Positions 37,900-47,553 are shown, numbered from the stretch's first letter. The stretch is 64,000 nucleotides of DNA from Cololabis saira (GCF_033807715.1 NC_084601.1:83501-147500), one strand, 5' to 3'. The notes: generated by a model from the sequence alone, not told the origin. A program made the numbers and translations.

Positions 37900-38674
37900 C
37901 AGGGTTCACCTCTAGAGAGCGGAATCTTAACCTGTAGGTCTCAGGGTTAATGTCATATTTAGCAAGAATGGAAGATTTTACTTGATCATAATCAAGGGAG
38001 TCATCAATGTCCATATGTACATAAGCGCTTCTAGCTTTTCCAGTTAGCAATGGGATTAAATGAAAGACCCACTCTGCTTTTTGCCACCGGCATGCTACAG
38101 CAATGCGTTCAAATGTGATGAGAAAGTGTTCAATGTCATCAGTGTCAGTTAATTTCTCCAACCTAGGCGTGTGATGAGTGTGAAGCTGACAACCTGGGGC
38201 CATAGTCGGACTGGTTGCCAAAGGCTCCACTCGGGCCTGAGAAGGCGGTATGCTGGATAAGTGAGCTCCCAACTCTTCTGGATCAGAGTCTGCCAACTGA
38301 GGATCTGGCACTGGAGACGTTCGAGCCTGAACTTCTGACTGTAAAAGCTGAAAATGGTGGTGAAGTGCTTTAAAGCGCTGTTCTTGTCTTTCAGTCACTT
38401 CAGTCTGCTTTACCTCTCGAGCCTCTTGTTGATGCATATGAGCCCGAAGAATACCCATCATGTCTGAGAGAGTTGGCTCTCTACCTTCACCGTCAGTACT
38501 TTCCACCACTTCAGAGACTCCATTTTCCTCCTCCTCAGCTGGCTTCTCCTGAGCAATTATCACTTTCTTTCCAGTCTTTCCTCCACAATGCATTTTCCTT
38601 TTATATTGGAGGTGGGAAACAGAGAAAAAAAAAATCCTGTGTCCTCCACTGAATGATCCCACCACTGCCACCAA
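37814..38674 (-). CDS. Gmr1-type gag, N-terminal and capsid region (truncated by frameshift)
   Basis: Starts within a few bases of the 5' LTR; the more likely initiator is the internal ATG near 38593 (MHCGGKTGKK). An acidic segment, a helical Glu/Gln-rich stretch (possible coiled coil) and a capsid-like core (DIEHFLITFERIAVACRW, LLTGKARSAYV, YDINPETYRLRFRS) follow. The frame ends at 37814 where the protein should continue to the knuckle. Confidence 0.8.
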   Translation of the reverse strand: MVAVVGSFSGGHRIFFFSVSHLQYKRKMHCGGKTGKKVIIAQEKPAEEEENGVSEVVESTDGEGREPTLSDMMGILRAHMHQQEAREVKQTEVTERQEQRFKALHHHFQLLQSEVQARTSPVPDPQLADSDPEELGAHLSSIPPSQARVEPLATSPTMAPGCQLHTHHTPRLEKLTDTDDIEHFLITFERIAVACRWQKAEWVFHLIPLLTGKARSAYVHMDIDDSLDYDQVKSSILAKYDINPETYRLRFRSLEVNPDENPKELYARLKELYGKWMQPQGLDPRA

Positions 38675-38675
38675 T

Positions 38676-39370
38676 TGTTAGGGACCAAGCAGTCAGCAAG
38701 GAGGAGAACAGGAGTTGGTTTTAAAAAAAGGGGTTTTATTTGCTACAAAAAGTTATATATAAACCAAAACTAATTATCCAGGTTTATAAAAGAAGTCAAC
38801 AAACCAGAACTACACTGAAACTATTAGCAACATAACAAGACACCAACTAAACAAAAACTGACTCTCCTATAATGACACAGAAGGGAACATATATAGTGGC
38901 TTGGCCAAACCAAATAACACACAAGGGGAAACCAAAATGGACAACAAGTACAACTAATACAAAAGGAAACCAACTAAACCCCAAATCCCCCCCTCTAACA
39001 TAACAGCACATGGTATGGCTTAATGGGCATGCCACAGGATTTAGCAGTCCTCCATCCTTGGCCACGCCTTTTGCCCCACCAGGAAAGGTAACTCCTCCAC
39101 CAGCATGGTAACTCAAAAGAAGGAAATAAAGATTAATATAAACAGAAAAAATGAACTATAACCTTACAATGAAGAAACATGTGCACTCTATTTAAACAGT
39201 GCAAGATTATAAACAAATATATATCAAATAAACTAAACCTTAATTTTTAATTGAATTGTTTGGGGTGTGGCTGACTGCAAATAAAATTAGCCTGTGTGCT
39301 TAAAGTAATGAGGGCCTAGTGTGTAGGATATTACCCTCTTCAACTGGCCTGTGTGGCTGGGGCCATCACA
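38676..39370 (-). repeat. 5' LTR of the Gmr1-type element
   Basis: 695 bp. On the minus strand starts TGTGATGG, has an AATAAA around 38735-38740 and ends CCTAACA. Adjacent to a primer-binding-like sequence at 38658-38673. Confidence 0.9.
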
Positions 39371-39378
39371 CAGTAAAA

Positions 39379-42300
39379 CGAAAGTTACGCCTGTAACTAC
39401 GGTTCTATGAGTCCCGGATGACCGCCAGGCGGTGCTGTAAGCACTGGATATCTCCCCTCGCGCATGCGCATGTCGAGTACAATACCAACAATGTCATGTC
39501 ACCCGTGACCCCTGCATGACCCCTGGAAGGGGTATATCTTCCGGCGTCAAGCATGGGATCGACTCCTAGAATCTTCTCGCGAGAGCACGAGGATTCGGAG
39601 TGACCGGCAGGCCTGGCGGTCATCCGGGACTCATAGAACCGTAGTTACAGGCGTAACTTTCGTCCTATTTCGTCCCTACTGACCACCAGGCGGTGCTGTA
39701 AGCACTGGATGACGAATACCAACAATGTCACATAGAATCCCGGTCACTTACCTCACTGACCAGGGGCAGAAGGACCCGGGAGTAGAACCACGCCCAATGG
39801 TTGGGGAAGTGGCGACATTGATCCGGTAAAATCTGGAGAACGTGTCCGGCGACGTCCACGAAGCCACTGCGCAGATGTCCTCCAGAGGCACCCCCTTCAG
39901 GGCAGCCAAAGAAGCCGAAAACGCTTCTGGTCGAGTGGCACCTCACCCCCACTGGTAAGGGGCGGCCACTGGCCCTGTAGGCGTGCTCGACGGTGTCCAC
40001 CACCCAGTGGGACGGCGCCGTCCAGAAACAGCACGCCCCCTGTTGGGGCCACCATGGCAGAGAACAAGCTGCTCCGACCGTCGCACAGGCGCGGTAGCAT
40101 AAGCAGCGAGGGCTCGTACGGGGCACAAAGGGCTCGGCCCACTCTCTGCAGGCTCGGGGTCGAACCGGCCAAGCTGGATAGGCCGATTAGTACGAGTGCG
40201 TGGCAGGACCTTGGGCAGGAACGCCACGTTCAGCCACAACGTAGCCCCTGAGCTGACTGACAGGGCATGTAACTCACGACTCACTTTGCTGATGTCATAG
40301 CGAGGAGCTATCTCCATAGAGAGCCCCTTCAGGCCCACCTGGGCCAAGGGCCCAAGGGTGGAGAAGAGAGGGCACCTAGCACCATGGACAGGTCCCACAC
40401 TGGGGCCTTTGGGCTCCTCGGGGGGGCGCAGCCTCGGAGCCCCCCTGAGAAAGAGAAACCAGCCGGTGGCACCCCATGGTGGCATTCTCTTCCAGGGCAT
40501 GTTGCGACGAAATGACCGCCACATACACCCTTAGAGTGGACTGAGCACGGCCACCATCCAGGAGGGACCGAAAGGACCCCAGGATCGTGGCCACGGGGCA
40601 AAGAACAGGGTCCTCTGCCCCGTCTGCACACCAGGCAGAGAATCTCCCCCACTCGCACTTTTACCAGAGGCGGGTGGGAGGCACATGGGCATTCGAGATG
40701 CCAGCCCTGACGGGTTCAGGACAGCTTGACAACAATGGGCTGGGCCCCGCAGCGGCCAGACCCAGAGCTGAAAACGACGGGGTCGGGGTGCAAAACCTGA
40801 ATCCCCGGCTGGGAAAGACGGTCCCTCTGGGGGGCGTCATGTTGTGTCGCAGCAGAGCCTCCGCAGCAGTGGAAACTATGTTTCCCCGGTCGGAAGGGGG
40901 CCACCAAGAGGAGCCCGTGAGCCCTCTGGAGGACCCTCTGCAAAGTCGGCTTGCGCCGGGAGAGGAAGTCCGTCACCCGGTTCCTGTCTCCAGGCAGGAA
41001 CATCGCCCGAAGGCCGGGCAGGCGAGGAGCGGTCCACGCTAGGAGGCCCCGGGACACCTGCAGCAGCTGTGCAGAGTCGGTGCCCCCCCTGGTGGCCGAT
41101 CAAGGGACAGTGGACACACTGTCTGACCGAACCGGCACATGCCTCCCCCACAGGAGTTGCAAAAAATGTTCGAGTGTGAAGTGCAGAGCCCAGAGCTCCA
41201 GCACGTTGATGTGGCGCGTGCGGACGCGGGAGGACCACTGATGACAGCCTCCCGGCAGGGAGGGGACAGCGCCTAAGGGCACACCCCTCAGCCTGAATGT
41301 CCCGTCTTTCCAGGGTGCAAGGGTATGGACACACACCCGCGAAACCCTGACCAGCCTGCGCCCGTGCCTCTTGGCATCCAGGCGAGGGCTGTCCAGCCAC
41401 ATTGCAGGGGGCGTAGCGACAGCAGGCCCAAGGTACCTGGTGAAAAAATCCTCTGTGACAGGGAGAAAACCGCACAGGAGCACCCTGAACCGACAACGGT
41501 GGCCCCGGTAGGCGAACCCCCGGAACTACCGGTGACGTGCCGCAACCGGCACGTGAAACAAGCGCTCTGTAGGTCCACAGTTGCAAACCACTTCCTCCTG
41601 ACCAACGCAGAGCATCCGCTGTGGTCAAGCCTCCGGAAGGGCAGGACCTTCACGTATTCGTCGAGGTCCCTCAGGTCCAAGATGGGACGACGTCCGTCGT
41701 CTCTCTCGCTGACGAGAAAGTAGCTCAAGTAGAACCCCACCGGCATGATGGCGCTCTTGGCCAGTAGGGCGGGCAACACCTGAGCCCGAGCCAGAATGTT
41801 TGCCGGGTCTCCGACGATGGTCATCTCAACCCGGCCGGAGGTAGGAGGCCGGTGTCGGAACTGCAATACGTACCCCTGGGCTAGGGTGGAAACCACCCAG
41901 GCCCCGATGAGCAGGCAGCCCAGTAACTGAGCTGCTGCCGGAAAAGTAGCCGACGACCGGCCCTGTGGCCTTAGCGCCGTCTCCCCCGGGCTCTGGACGT
42001 CCCGGGGGGGCGACGGTCGGGATCAACGCCCCAACGCTGCTGGGACGGTCCACGCACAGGGGGGCGAAAGTCACCAGCAGGCTGACTCACAGACCGCTGT
42101 GTTATAAGCCTTACAAATATGCCCATCAGTAACCCCACACTGGGTAGAGGGGCACTTGGGATCTGGCTTCAGAGCCTCATCAGGAGTCACTATCAGCGCT
42201 GCAATGGAGGGCTCGATGGGGAGCATGTGGTGGAGACCAGCCACTGCCGCGTCCTCCATCGCCGTCAGAGCGCGGTCATCAGATGTCAGCCTGGAGAGGG

Positions 42301-42563
42301 CTGTGACATCACTCCAGCATGAGTGCAGCTCCCTAAAAAATCCGACGAAGGCGGAATGGTGAATTCCACCGGAGAAGGATTGCGCCTGTGGAAGGCGCTA
42401 GAGGCCACCTCTGCACGCGGTGTATCCAGCTGCAAGTGCGCCAGGGCAGTGCAGATAACGCTCTCCACGGAGGAACAAGCCGTCCCCTCCCGAGAGCCCT
42501 GGGCAGATGAGTGCGAGGAGAACCCCGAGCGCTGTGAGGCCGGGTCCCCTGATGACACGTTCG
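39379..42563 (-). mobile_element. Degenerate DIRS-type (tyrosine recombinase) retrotransposon
   Basis: Left end is a 52-bp perfect inverted repeat (39379-39430 against 39611-39662) around a 180-bp loop, consistent with DIRS terminal/internal complementary regions. Minus-strand coding remains, in order: a gag-like part (about 42071-42560), RT (41288-41896: YVLQFRHRPP, FYLSYFLVSERDDGRRPILD, VKVLPFRRL), an RNase H-like part (40876-41483: HINVLELWALHFTLEHFL) and tyrosine recombinase (39943-40524 and 39728-40126: LCPVRALAAY, then the HSTR box). Frames switch repeatedly, so it is dead. No target duplication, as expected for this class. It interrupts the hAT element. Confidence 0.85.
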
Positions 42564-42603
42564 CCTCATCCCCCTCAACTCCAGTACTGAGTATATCCTA
42601 ATG

Positions 42604-42621
42604 ATAACAATAATAATAAAA

Positions 42622-42669
<48 letters not shown>
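42604..42669. repeat. ATT microsatellite, left half
   Basis: Mostly pure ATT repeats from about 42623. The same array resumes at 47554 on the other side of the LTR element. Confidence 0.9.
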
Positions 42670-42670
<1 letters not shown>

Positions 42671-43318
42671 GTAGCCGAGCGTACTGGGTTCGCCTGTACG
42701 GTAGGTGTTAATAATAAACCCATAAACGGGACAGGAGACGAGAAAGTGGATTCGGTAGCCACCGCTTCTTTATTTTTCTTCTCCACACTCAAAACAGGAA
42801 CAGGATGAACTACGTCACAGCCGTATGGCAACTCAGGCAGGACAAAACACTCCCCCTCCTTCAATAATACAATCACCTTTTGAGCCAACACTAAACAGTT
42901 TGCTACATACGTCCCCCCCTCACTGAGAAACGTCCCCGTTTCACTATACTCAAACCAGTGATCAAACCAAACAACCAAAAAAACTAAAATAAACAAACAA
43001 CCCACACAATGCAGCCACTCCCAGCGCATTCAAACCCGTGCAGTACTCGACAAGGCTGGGAGAAAAAAAAAAAACACAACCTCCCCAACATGTCCGGCAT
43101 CCCATAAGGCACAAAAGTTGGACCCACAAACAACATTACTTCACATTTTTTTCTATATCTTCTTTTCTTTTTCTTTTTTTTTTTTTTTTTTTTTTAACAC
43201 ATCTCCTGGGCTAGAACACCGGAACCTCAGAACATGACAAAGTCCCGAAGATGCGACGGCTGTCGCACCACTCTCCCCCTGCCAGACCGCCCGGGCACAG
43301 GCTCCAACGAGTCCCCCC

Positions 43319-44803
43319 TCAGTCCATAGTCCAACTCCCCTGCCTGAGGGACAGGCGACGCCCGCCCACGGCAGGACTCCCCCCAAAGGTGGGAGGGGAG
43401 GCAGGCGCAGCTTGTGCAGGCAGAGGTAAGGTGTACGGCTTCAGCCTGTCATGATGAACCACCTGGGCTCGCTCCAACAAGTCCATCGGATTACTGAAGC
43501 GGTATGTTAGGGCTGCCTCTCCACCAGAGACCAGCACCTGCACGATTCTGTATGGACCCCACCAGGGGGGGGTGAACTGCGTGCTGGCGTGTTTGGACGT
43601 GTTATATGCAAAGGCGACCTGCTTCACATACGTGTCCCACTCACCCCCGTGGGAAATCAACATCTTAGCTAGCTGGTCAATCAGAGTCCTGTTATGATGC
43701 TCCACCATGCCATCGGACTTGGGGTTATACGCAGTGGTACGCGTCTTCTTTATACCAAGCAGCTGGCAGAGTCTCTGGATTACCTCCGCCTCGAATTGGC
43801 GACCCTGGTCGCTATGCAGGACTTCTGGCACCCCGTGCACCAGCACATAGTCCTCAAACAGGCAGTGAGCCACAGTGTGTGCAGTCTGGTTTGGCAGAGC
43901 GTACAGCGCCACGAACTTGGTGAAGTAGTCCTCCACAACCAGGACGTATCGACTCCCCCTGGAAGTCAAGGGCAGCTCCAAAATGTCCATAGCCAACCCT
44001 TTAAGCTTTAAGCCTGCTGACTGGATTCTGGACAGGACCTCCTCCAGGTGCATTAGGTGGTCTTCGAACGTTCGGCTGTAGATCAGTATATCGTCCAAAT
44101 ACACCATACAGATGTGCCAAGGCAGGCCCCTCAGGATGAGCTCCATCATGCGCTGAAATGTGGCGGGAGAGTTAGTCAGGCCCATAGGCATGGCTCGCCA
44201 CTTATACAAGCCTCTGCCGGTAGTGAAGGCAGTCTTCTCTCGGTCCTCCTCAGCTACCTCGACCTGCCAGTAGCCATTCGAAAAGTCAAGTGTGCTGAAC
44301 CAGACCGACCCAGCTAGTGCATCAAGGCTGTCATCCACCCGTGGGAGGGGGTGGGAATCCTTAATGGTCACAGCATTGAGGCGGCGGTAATCGATGCAGA
44401 AACTCCACTGCCCTCCTTTCTTCCTCACCAGCACTACCGGGGATGCCCAGGGACTACAGCTCTCCTCCACCACTCCGTCAGCCAGCAGCTCCCTCACCTG
44501 ACGCTCGATCTCCACGCGCTTCTCAGGTGATGCGCGATACGCGCGCTGCTTGACGGGGTGATGACCTCCAGTTCTGATGTGATGTTTAACTTGTGTGCAC
44601 TTGCCTGTGTTCTTGCCTGACAGGTTGAAAACATCAGTGAACTTCCGCAGCAGATCAGCCAGCTCCGCCCTCTGCTCGGTGGAGACGGGAGACTCCTCCA
44701 AGGAGATAGGACCCTCAGGAGCTGTCGGGGCGGCCGTCACGTTGATGGGGGCACGGGGGGGCACTAAAATGTCAGTCTTTGCCACCGGGTAAAATTCCCC
44801 CAA
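43319..44803 (-). CDS. Internally deleted pol: RT fused to integrase core (494 codons)
   Basis: RT segment with ASPVVLVRKKGGQWSFCIDY, RRLNAVTIKDSHPLPRVDD, WFSTLDFSNGYWQV, GLTNSPATFQRMM and catalytic YLDDILIYSR. After IQSAGLKLK the protein jumps directly to an integrase core (GLAMDILELPL, VVEDYFTKFVALYALPNQ, LHSDQGRQFE, TAYNPKSDGMVEHHNRTL). RT thumb, RNase H and the integrase zinc finger are therefore missing without loss of frame. A second in-frame gap follows HASTQFTP, before WWGPYRIVQVL. It ends in a Pro-rich tail. Confidence 0.88.
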   Translation of the reverse strand: MGEFYPVAKTDILVPPRAPINVTAAPTAPEGPISLEESPVSTEQRAELADLLRKFTDVFNLSGKNTGKCTQVKHHIRTGGHHPVKQRAYRASPEKRVEIERQVRELLADGVVEESCSPWASPVVLVRKKGGQWSFCIDYRRLNAVTIKDSHPLPRVDDSLDALAGSVWFSTLDFSNGYWQVEVAEEDREKTAFTTGRGLYKWRAMPMGLTNSPATFQRMMELILRGLPWHICMVYLDDILIYSRTFEDHLMHLEEVLSRIQSAGLKLKGLAMDILELPLTSRGSRYVLVVEDYFTKFVALYALPNQTAHTVAHCLFEDYVLVHGVPEVLHSDQGRQFEAEVIQRLCQLLGIKKTRTTAYNPKSDGMVEHHNRTLIDQLAKMLISHGGEWDTYVKQVAFAYNTSKHASTQFTPPWWGPYRIVQVLVSGGEAALTYRFSNPMDLLERAQVVHHDRLKPYTLPLPAQAAPASPPTFGGSPAVGGRRLSLRQGSWTMD

Positions 44804-46129
44804 GTGCAGCCCCCTTAAGTTCCACTGCCTCCCCTGTGAGATTGAGGACGCGGGCCAGGGTCACCCCGCCCTTCACAGTGTTCACCGAATGAGCCACAAC
44901 CAGTCCTGTCGTTTCTGGAATGTTAGGTTCCAGATACACCTCAAAGTTTGTGACGGGCCGGCCTGCCCCCGCAGGAGAGAGAACATCCACCGGCACTAAA
45001 GCTTCACTTAATGGGGGAATAATCCTGACATCCGCAAGAGACACATTACAGCACTGTGGGACTAATTCCTGACCCCGGAGCAGGGGAACAGAAACGTCCC
45101 ACAACTGCAACACACCCCGTCCTAAATCCAGCAGCGCATGGTTCTTGCTCAGAAAGTCCAGCCCGAGCAGAACACAATGGGTAGATTCCCTCAGTACATA
45201 GAACGTGTGCTGCCAGTATGTAGGGCCCAGGCGGAAGGTGGCCTCGACTGTCCCCAGCGTATCCAGCATCTGTCCATTCACTGCACGGGAGACTACAGCT
45301 CTCCTCCACCACTCCGTCAGCCAGCAGCTCCCTCACCTGACGCTCGATCTCCACGCGCTTCTCAGGTGATGCGCGATACGCGCGCTGCTTGACGGGGTGA
45401 TGACCTCCAGTTCTGATGTGATGTTTAACTTGTGTGCACTTGCCTGTGTTCTTGCCTGACAGGTTGAAAACATCAGTGAACTTCCGCAGCAGATCAGCCA
45501 GCTCCGCCCTCTGCTCGGTGGAGACGGGAGACTCCTCCAAGGAGATAGGACCCTCAGGAGCTGTCGGGGCGGCCGTCACGTTGATGGGGGCACGGGGGGG
45601 CACTAAAATGTCAGTCTTTGCCACCGGGTAAAACTCCCCCAAGTGCAGCCCCCTTAAGTTCCACTGCCTCCCCTGTGAGATTGAGGACGCGGGCCAGGGT
45701 CACCCCGCCCTTCACAGTGTTCACCGAATGAGCCACAACCAGTCCTGTCGTTTCTGGAATGTTAGGTTCCAGATACACCTCAAAGTTTGTGACGGGCCGG
45801 CCTGCCCCCGCAGGAGAGAGAACATCCACCGGCACTAAAGCTTCACTTAATGGGGGAATAATCCTGACATCCGCAAGAGACACATTACAGCACTGTGGGA
45901 CTAATTCCTGACCCCGGAGCAGGGGAACAGAAACGTCCCACAACTGCAACACACCCCGTCCTAAATCCAGCAGCGCATGGTTCTTGCTCAGAAAGTCCAG
46001 CCCGAGCAGAACACAATGGGTAGATTCCCTCAGTACATAGAACGTGTGCTGCCAGTATGTAGGGCCCAGGCGGAAGGTGGCCTCGACTGTCCCCAGCGTA
46101 TCCAGCATCTGTCCATTCACTGCACGGGA
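44452..46129 (-). repeat. 839-bp tandem duplication inside the gypsy element
   Basis: 44452-45290 is repeated at 45291-46129 with an offset of exactly 839 bases; I saw one substitution (A-T-T-C against A-C-T-C near 44803 and 45642). The unit holds the end of protease and the beginning of RT. Three bases of shared GGA at the junction suggest a microhomology event. Confidence 0.93.
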
Positions 46130-46378
46130 GTCAACATAGTTCTTTTTCAGGGGTCTGTTTCGTAGAGCAGGGACCAACATACGAAAATCAGCACTAATCA
46201 GTGACACTGTGGCACCTGAGTCCACTAGAATGGTAACCTCTGTGCCTTCGACCACACCCCTTACAAAAGACGTAGAGTGGTCAGCACAGTCCATGTCAGC
46301 CGTGTCACTGCAGCCGTCGTGGTATCGGGGGCCCTCAGTCAAAATGGCTGGCGTTTCGGGCGTAACACCAGCTACCAT
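45611..46378 (-). CDS. Gypsy retroviral-type aspartic protease region
   Basis: 255 codons with the active-site block ILVDSGATVSLIS at about residues 50-62 and LLGLDFLSKNHALLD further on. It shares its frame with gag (46397-47218), separated by a single TGA at 46397-46399. At the other end it overlaps the RT-start ORF (45046-45642) by 32 bases in another frame. A truncated second copy of its C-terminal two-thirds lies at 44772-45281. Confidence 0.85.
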   Translation of the reverse strand: MVAGVTPETPAILTEGPRYHDGCSDTADMDCADHSTSFVRGVVEGTEVTILVDSGATVSLISADFRMLVPALRNRPLKKNYVDSRAVNGQMLDTLGTVEATFRLGPTYWQHTFYVLRESTHCVLLGLDFLSKNHALLDLGRGVLQLWDVSVPLLRGQELVPQCCNVSLADVRIIPPLSEALVPVDVLSPAGAGRPVTNFEVYLEPNIPETTGLVVAHSVNTVKGGVTLARVLNLTGEAVELKGAALGGVLPGGKD

Positions 46379-46396
46379 CAGTTTCCCTGATGGTTG

Positions 46397-47218
46397 TCAT
46401 TCTCGTGCAGAGGGTGAGCGGGGCCTCTGCCCCTTCAGGTTCATATTCTGCGATCTCAGTCTCTGATTTTCCTCACACATCCCTTTCATCTCCCCTTTCA
46501 TGGCGTGCATTTCTTCAGTTAGCTTTTCAATAGCCCTCTGAAGGCTGTCAGAGACTGACACAGACTGCACAGACGGCCCTCCCCCGGTGTAGGCAACTGC
46601 ACCAGTACTCACACAGTCTCTCTGCAGGGCCACCCTGGCATTCTCACAGCGCTCCGCCACCAGCAGAGCCTCATCCAGGTCCGTAGCGCCCAGCTCGAGA
46701 CACTTGGCCTTTAACGCAGGGTCCAGGTCAGCCAGAGAACGCCGAAACTTCTCCTCTCTCTGTGCAACGGCACCATAATCCGGGAACGCCTCCGCGACCA
46801 GCCGGCTCACGTCAGCAGCGAACACCTCCAAGCTCTCCCCCGGAGCGCGCAGCCGAGCCGACAGGCTGGCTCTGAAGCGGTCCATATACTGTCTCTGTCC
46901 AAAAGCTGCTCCCAGTCTCTCCTTAACGGCATTATAATCCGATTTCGTAGCTTCGGGGAGGCTGTCCCATAGCAGGAAAGCTGACTTGGCAAGACGAGTA
47001 GGAAGGATCCTCACCAGCTCCTCGTCGCGGCTACGACCGCTTCCCGCCGTCGCGCTAACGGCTACTTCCAGCCGCCTCACCCAGCTGACGAAGCTCTGGC
47101 TCCCGTCACCAGAGAAAGGAGCGGGCAGCTCAACTCTGATATCCCCGCCGTGTGATTGTCTCTCAAACCGTGCCCTGCCGGGTTTAAAAGGGTCCTCGTC
47201 CCCGAGCCACATGACCAC
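46397..47218 (-). CDS. Gypsy gag
   Basis: 273 codons. A capsid-type core (FSGDGSQSFVSWVRRLEVAV, LPTRLAKSAFLLWDSLPE, YNAVKERLGAAFGQ, RAPGESLEVFAADVSRLV) is followed by a coiled-coil-like Glu/Met-rich segment (RAIEKLTEEMHAMKGEMKGM). No CCHC knuckle is visible, unlike the Gmr1-type element next door. Starts about 100 bases from the 5' LTR. Confidence 0.85.
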   Translation of the reverse strand: MVMWLGDEDPFKPGRARFERQSHGGDIRVELPAPFSGDGSQSFVSWVRRLEVAVSATAGSGRSRDEELVRILPTRLAKSAFLLWDSLPEATKSDYNAVKERLGAAFGQRQYMDRFRASLSARLRAPGESLEVFAADVSRLVAEAFPDYGAVAQREEKFRRSLADLDPALKAKCLELGATDLDEALLVAERCENARVALQRDCVSTGAVAYTGGGPSVQSVSVSDSLQRAIEKLTEEMHAMKGEMKGMCEENQRLRSQNMNLKGQRPRSPSARE

Positions 47219-47553
47219 AACGAAGCCGGGAAGCTAACCGAGAGTCCACGAGTCACGGCGCGACACCTAACAGTCTCCAACACAGCGGTACGTACAAGAG
47301 CACCGCTGCCACCAATGTAGCCGAGCGTACTGGGTTCGCCTGTACGGTAGGTGTTAATAATAAACCCATAAACGGGACAGGAGACGTGAAAGTGGATTCG
47401 GTAGCCGCCGCTTCTTTATTTTTCTTCTCCACACTCAAAACAGGAACAGGATGAACTACGTCACAGCCGTACGGCAACTCAGGCAGGACAAAACACTCCC
47501 CCTCCTTCAATAACACAATCACCTTTTGAGCCAACACTAAACAGTTTGCTACA

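Larger units (their letters stand above)
33048..39370 (-). mobile_element. Gmr1-type Ty3/gypsy LTR retrotransposon
   Basis: LTRs at 33048-33618 (3' in element sense) and 38676-39370 (5'), ending TG...CA, with a 5-bp target duplication CAGTA at 33043-33047 and 39371-39375. A polypurine tract (AGGGGGGAGTG on the minus strand) abuts the 3' LTR, and a primer-binding-like TGGTGGCAG abuts the 5' LTR. Internal order on the minus strand is gag, zinc knuckle plus protease, integrase, then reverse transcriptase and RNase H. Integrase before RT marks the Gmr1 group, first known from cod. The LTRs differ at only a few bases apart from a ~124-bp gap. It carries a frameshift in gag, a break after protease and a solo LTR in integrase, so it is not autonomous. 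Confidence 0.92.
32419..42589. mobile_element. hAT-type non-autonomous element split by two nested retrotransposons
   Basis: Left segment 32419-33047 closely matches 53920-54548. The right terminus CCTCATCCCCCTCAACTCCAG-TACTG survives at 42564-42589. The 8-bp word AGTATATC flanks both (32411-32418 and 42590-42597), as expected for hAT insertion. Between the two parts lie a Gmr1-type LTR element (33048-39370) and a DIRS-like element (39379 to about 42563). About 90 bases of hAT sequence are missing at the DIRS junction. No transposase. Confidence 0.85.
42670..47553 (-). mobile_element. Ty3/gypsy LTR retrotransposon with internal deletions and a tandem duplication
   Basis: 238-bp LTRs at 42670-42907 and 47316-47553, starting TGTAGC and ending GCTACA, differing at four positions seen by eye. 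A polypurine tract (on minus, GTGAGGGGGGACG) abuts 42908 and a primer-binding-like TTGGTGGCAGCGGTG abuts 47315. Minus-strand order gag, protease, RT, integrase is the usual Ty3/gypsy order. Inserted in an ATT microsatellite, so the target duplication cannot be read. Damaged by an 839-bp tandem duplication and by internal in-frame deletions in pol; likely mobilised, if at all, only in trans. Confidence 0.92.

Noticed and set aside
40587..41723. Long plus-strand ORFs across the DIRS region
   Set aside because: Antisense to recognisable RT and recombinase remains; open because the region is GC-rich.
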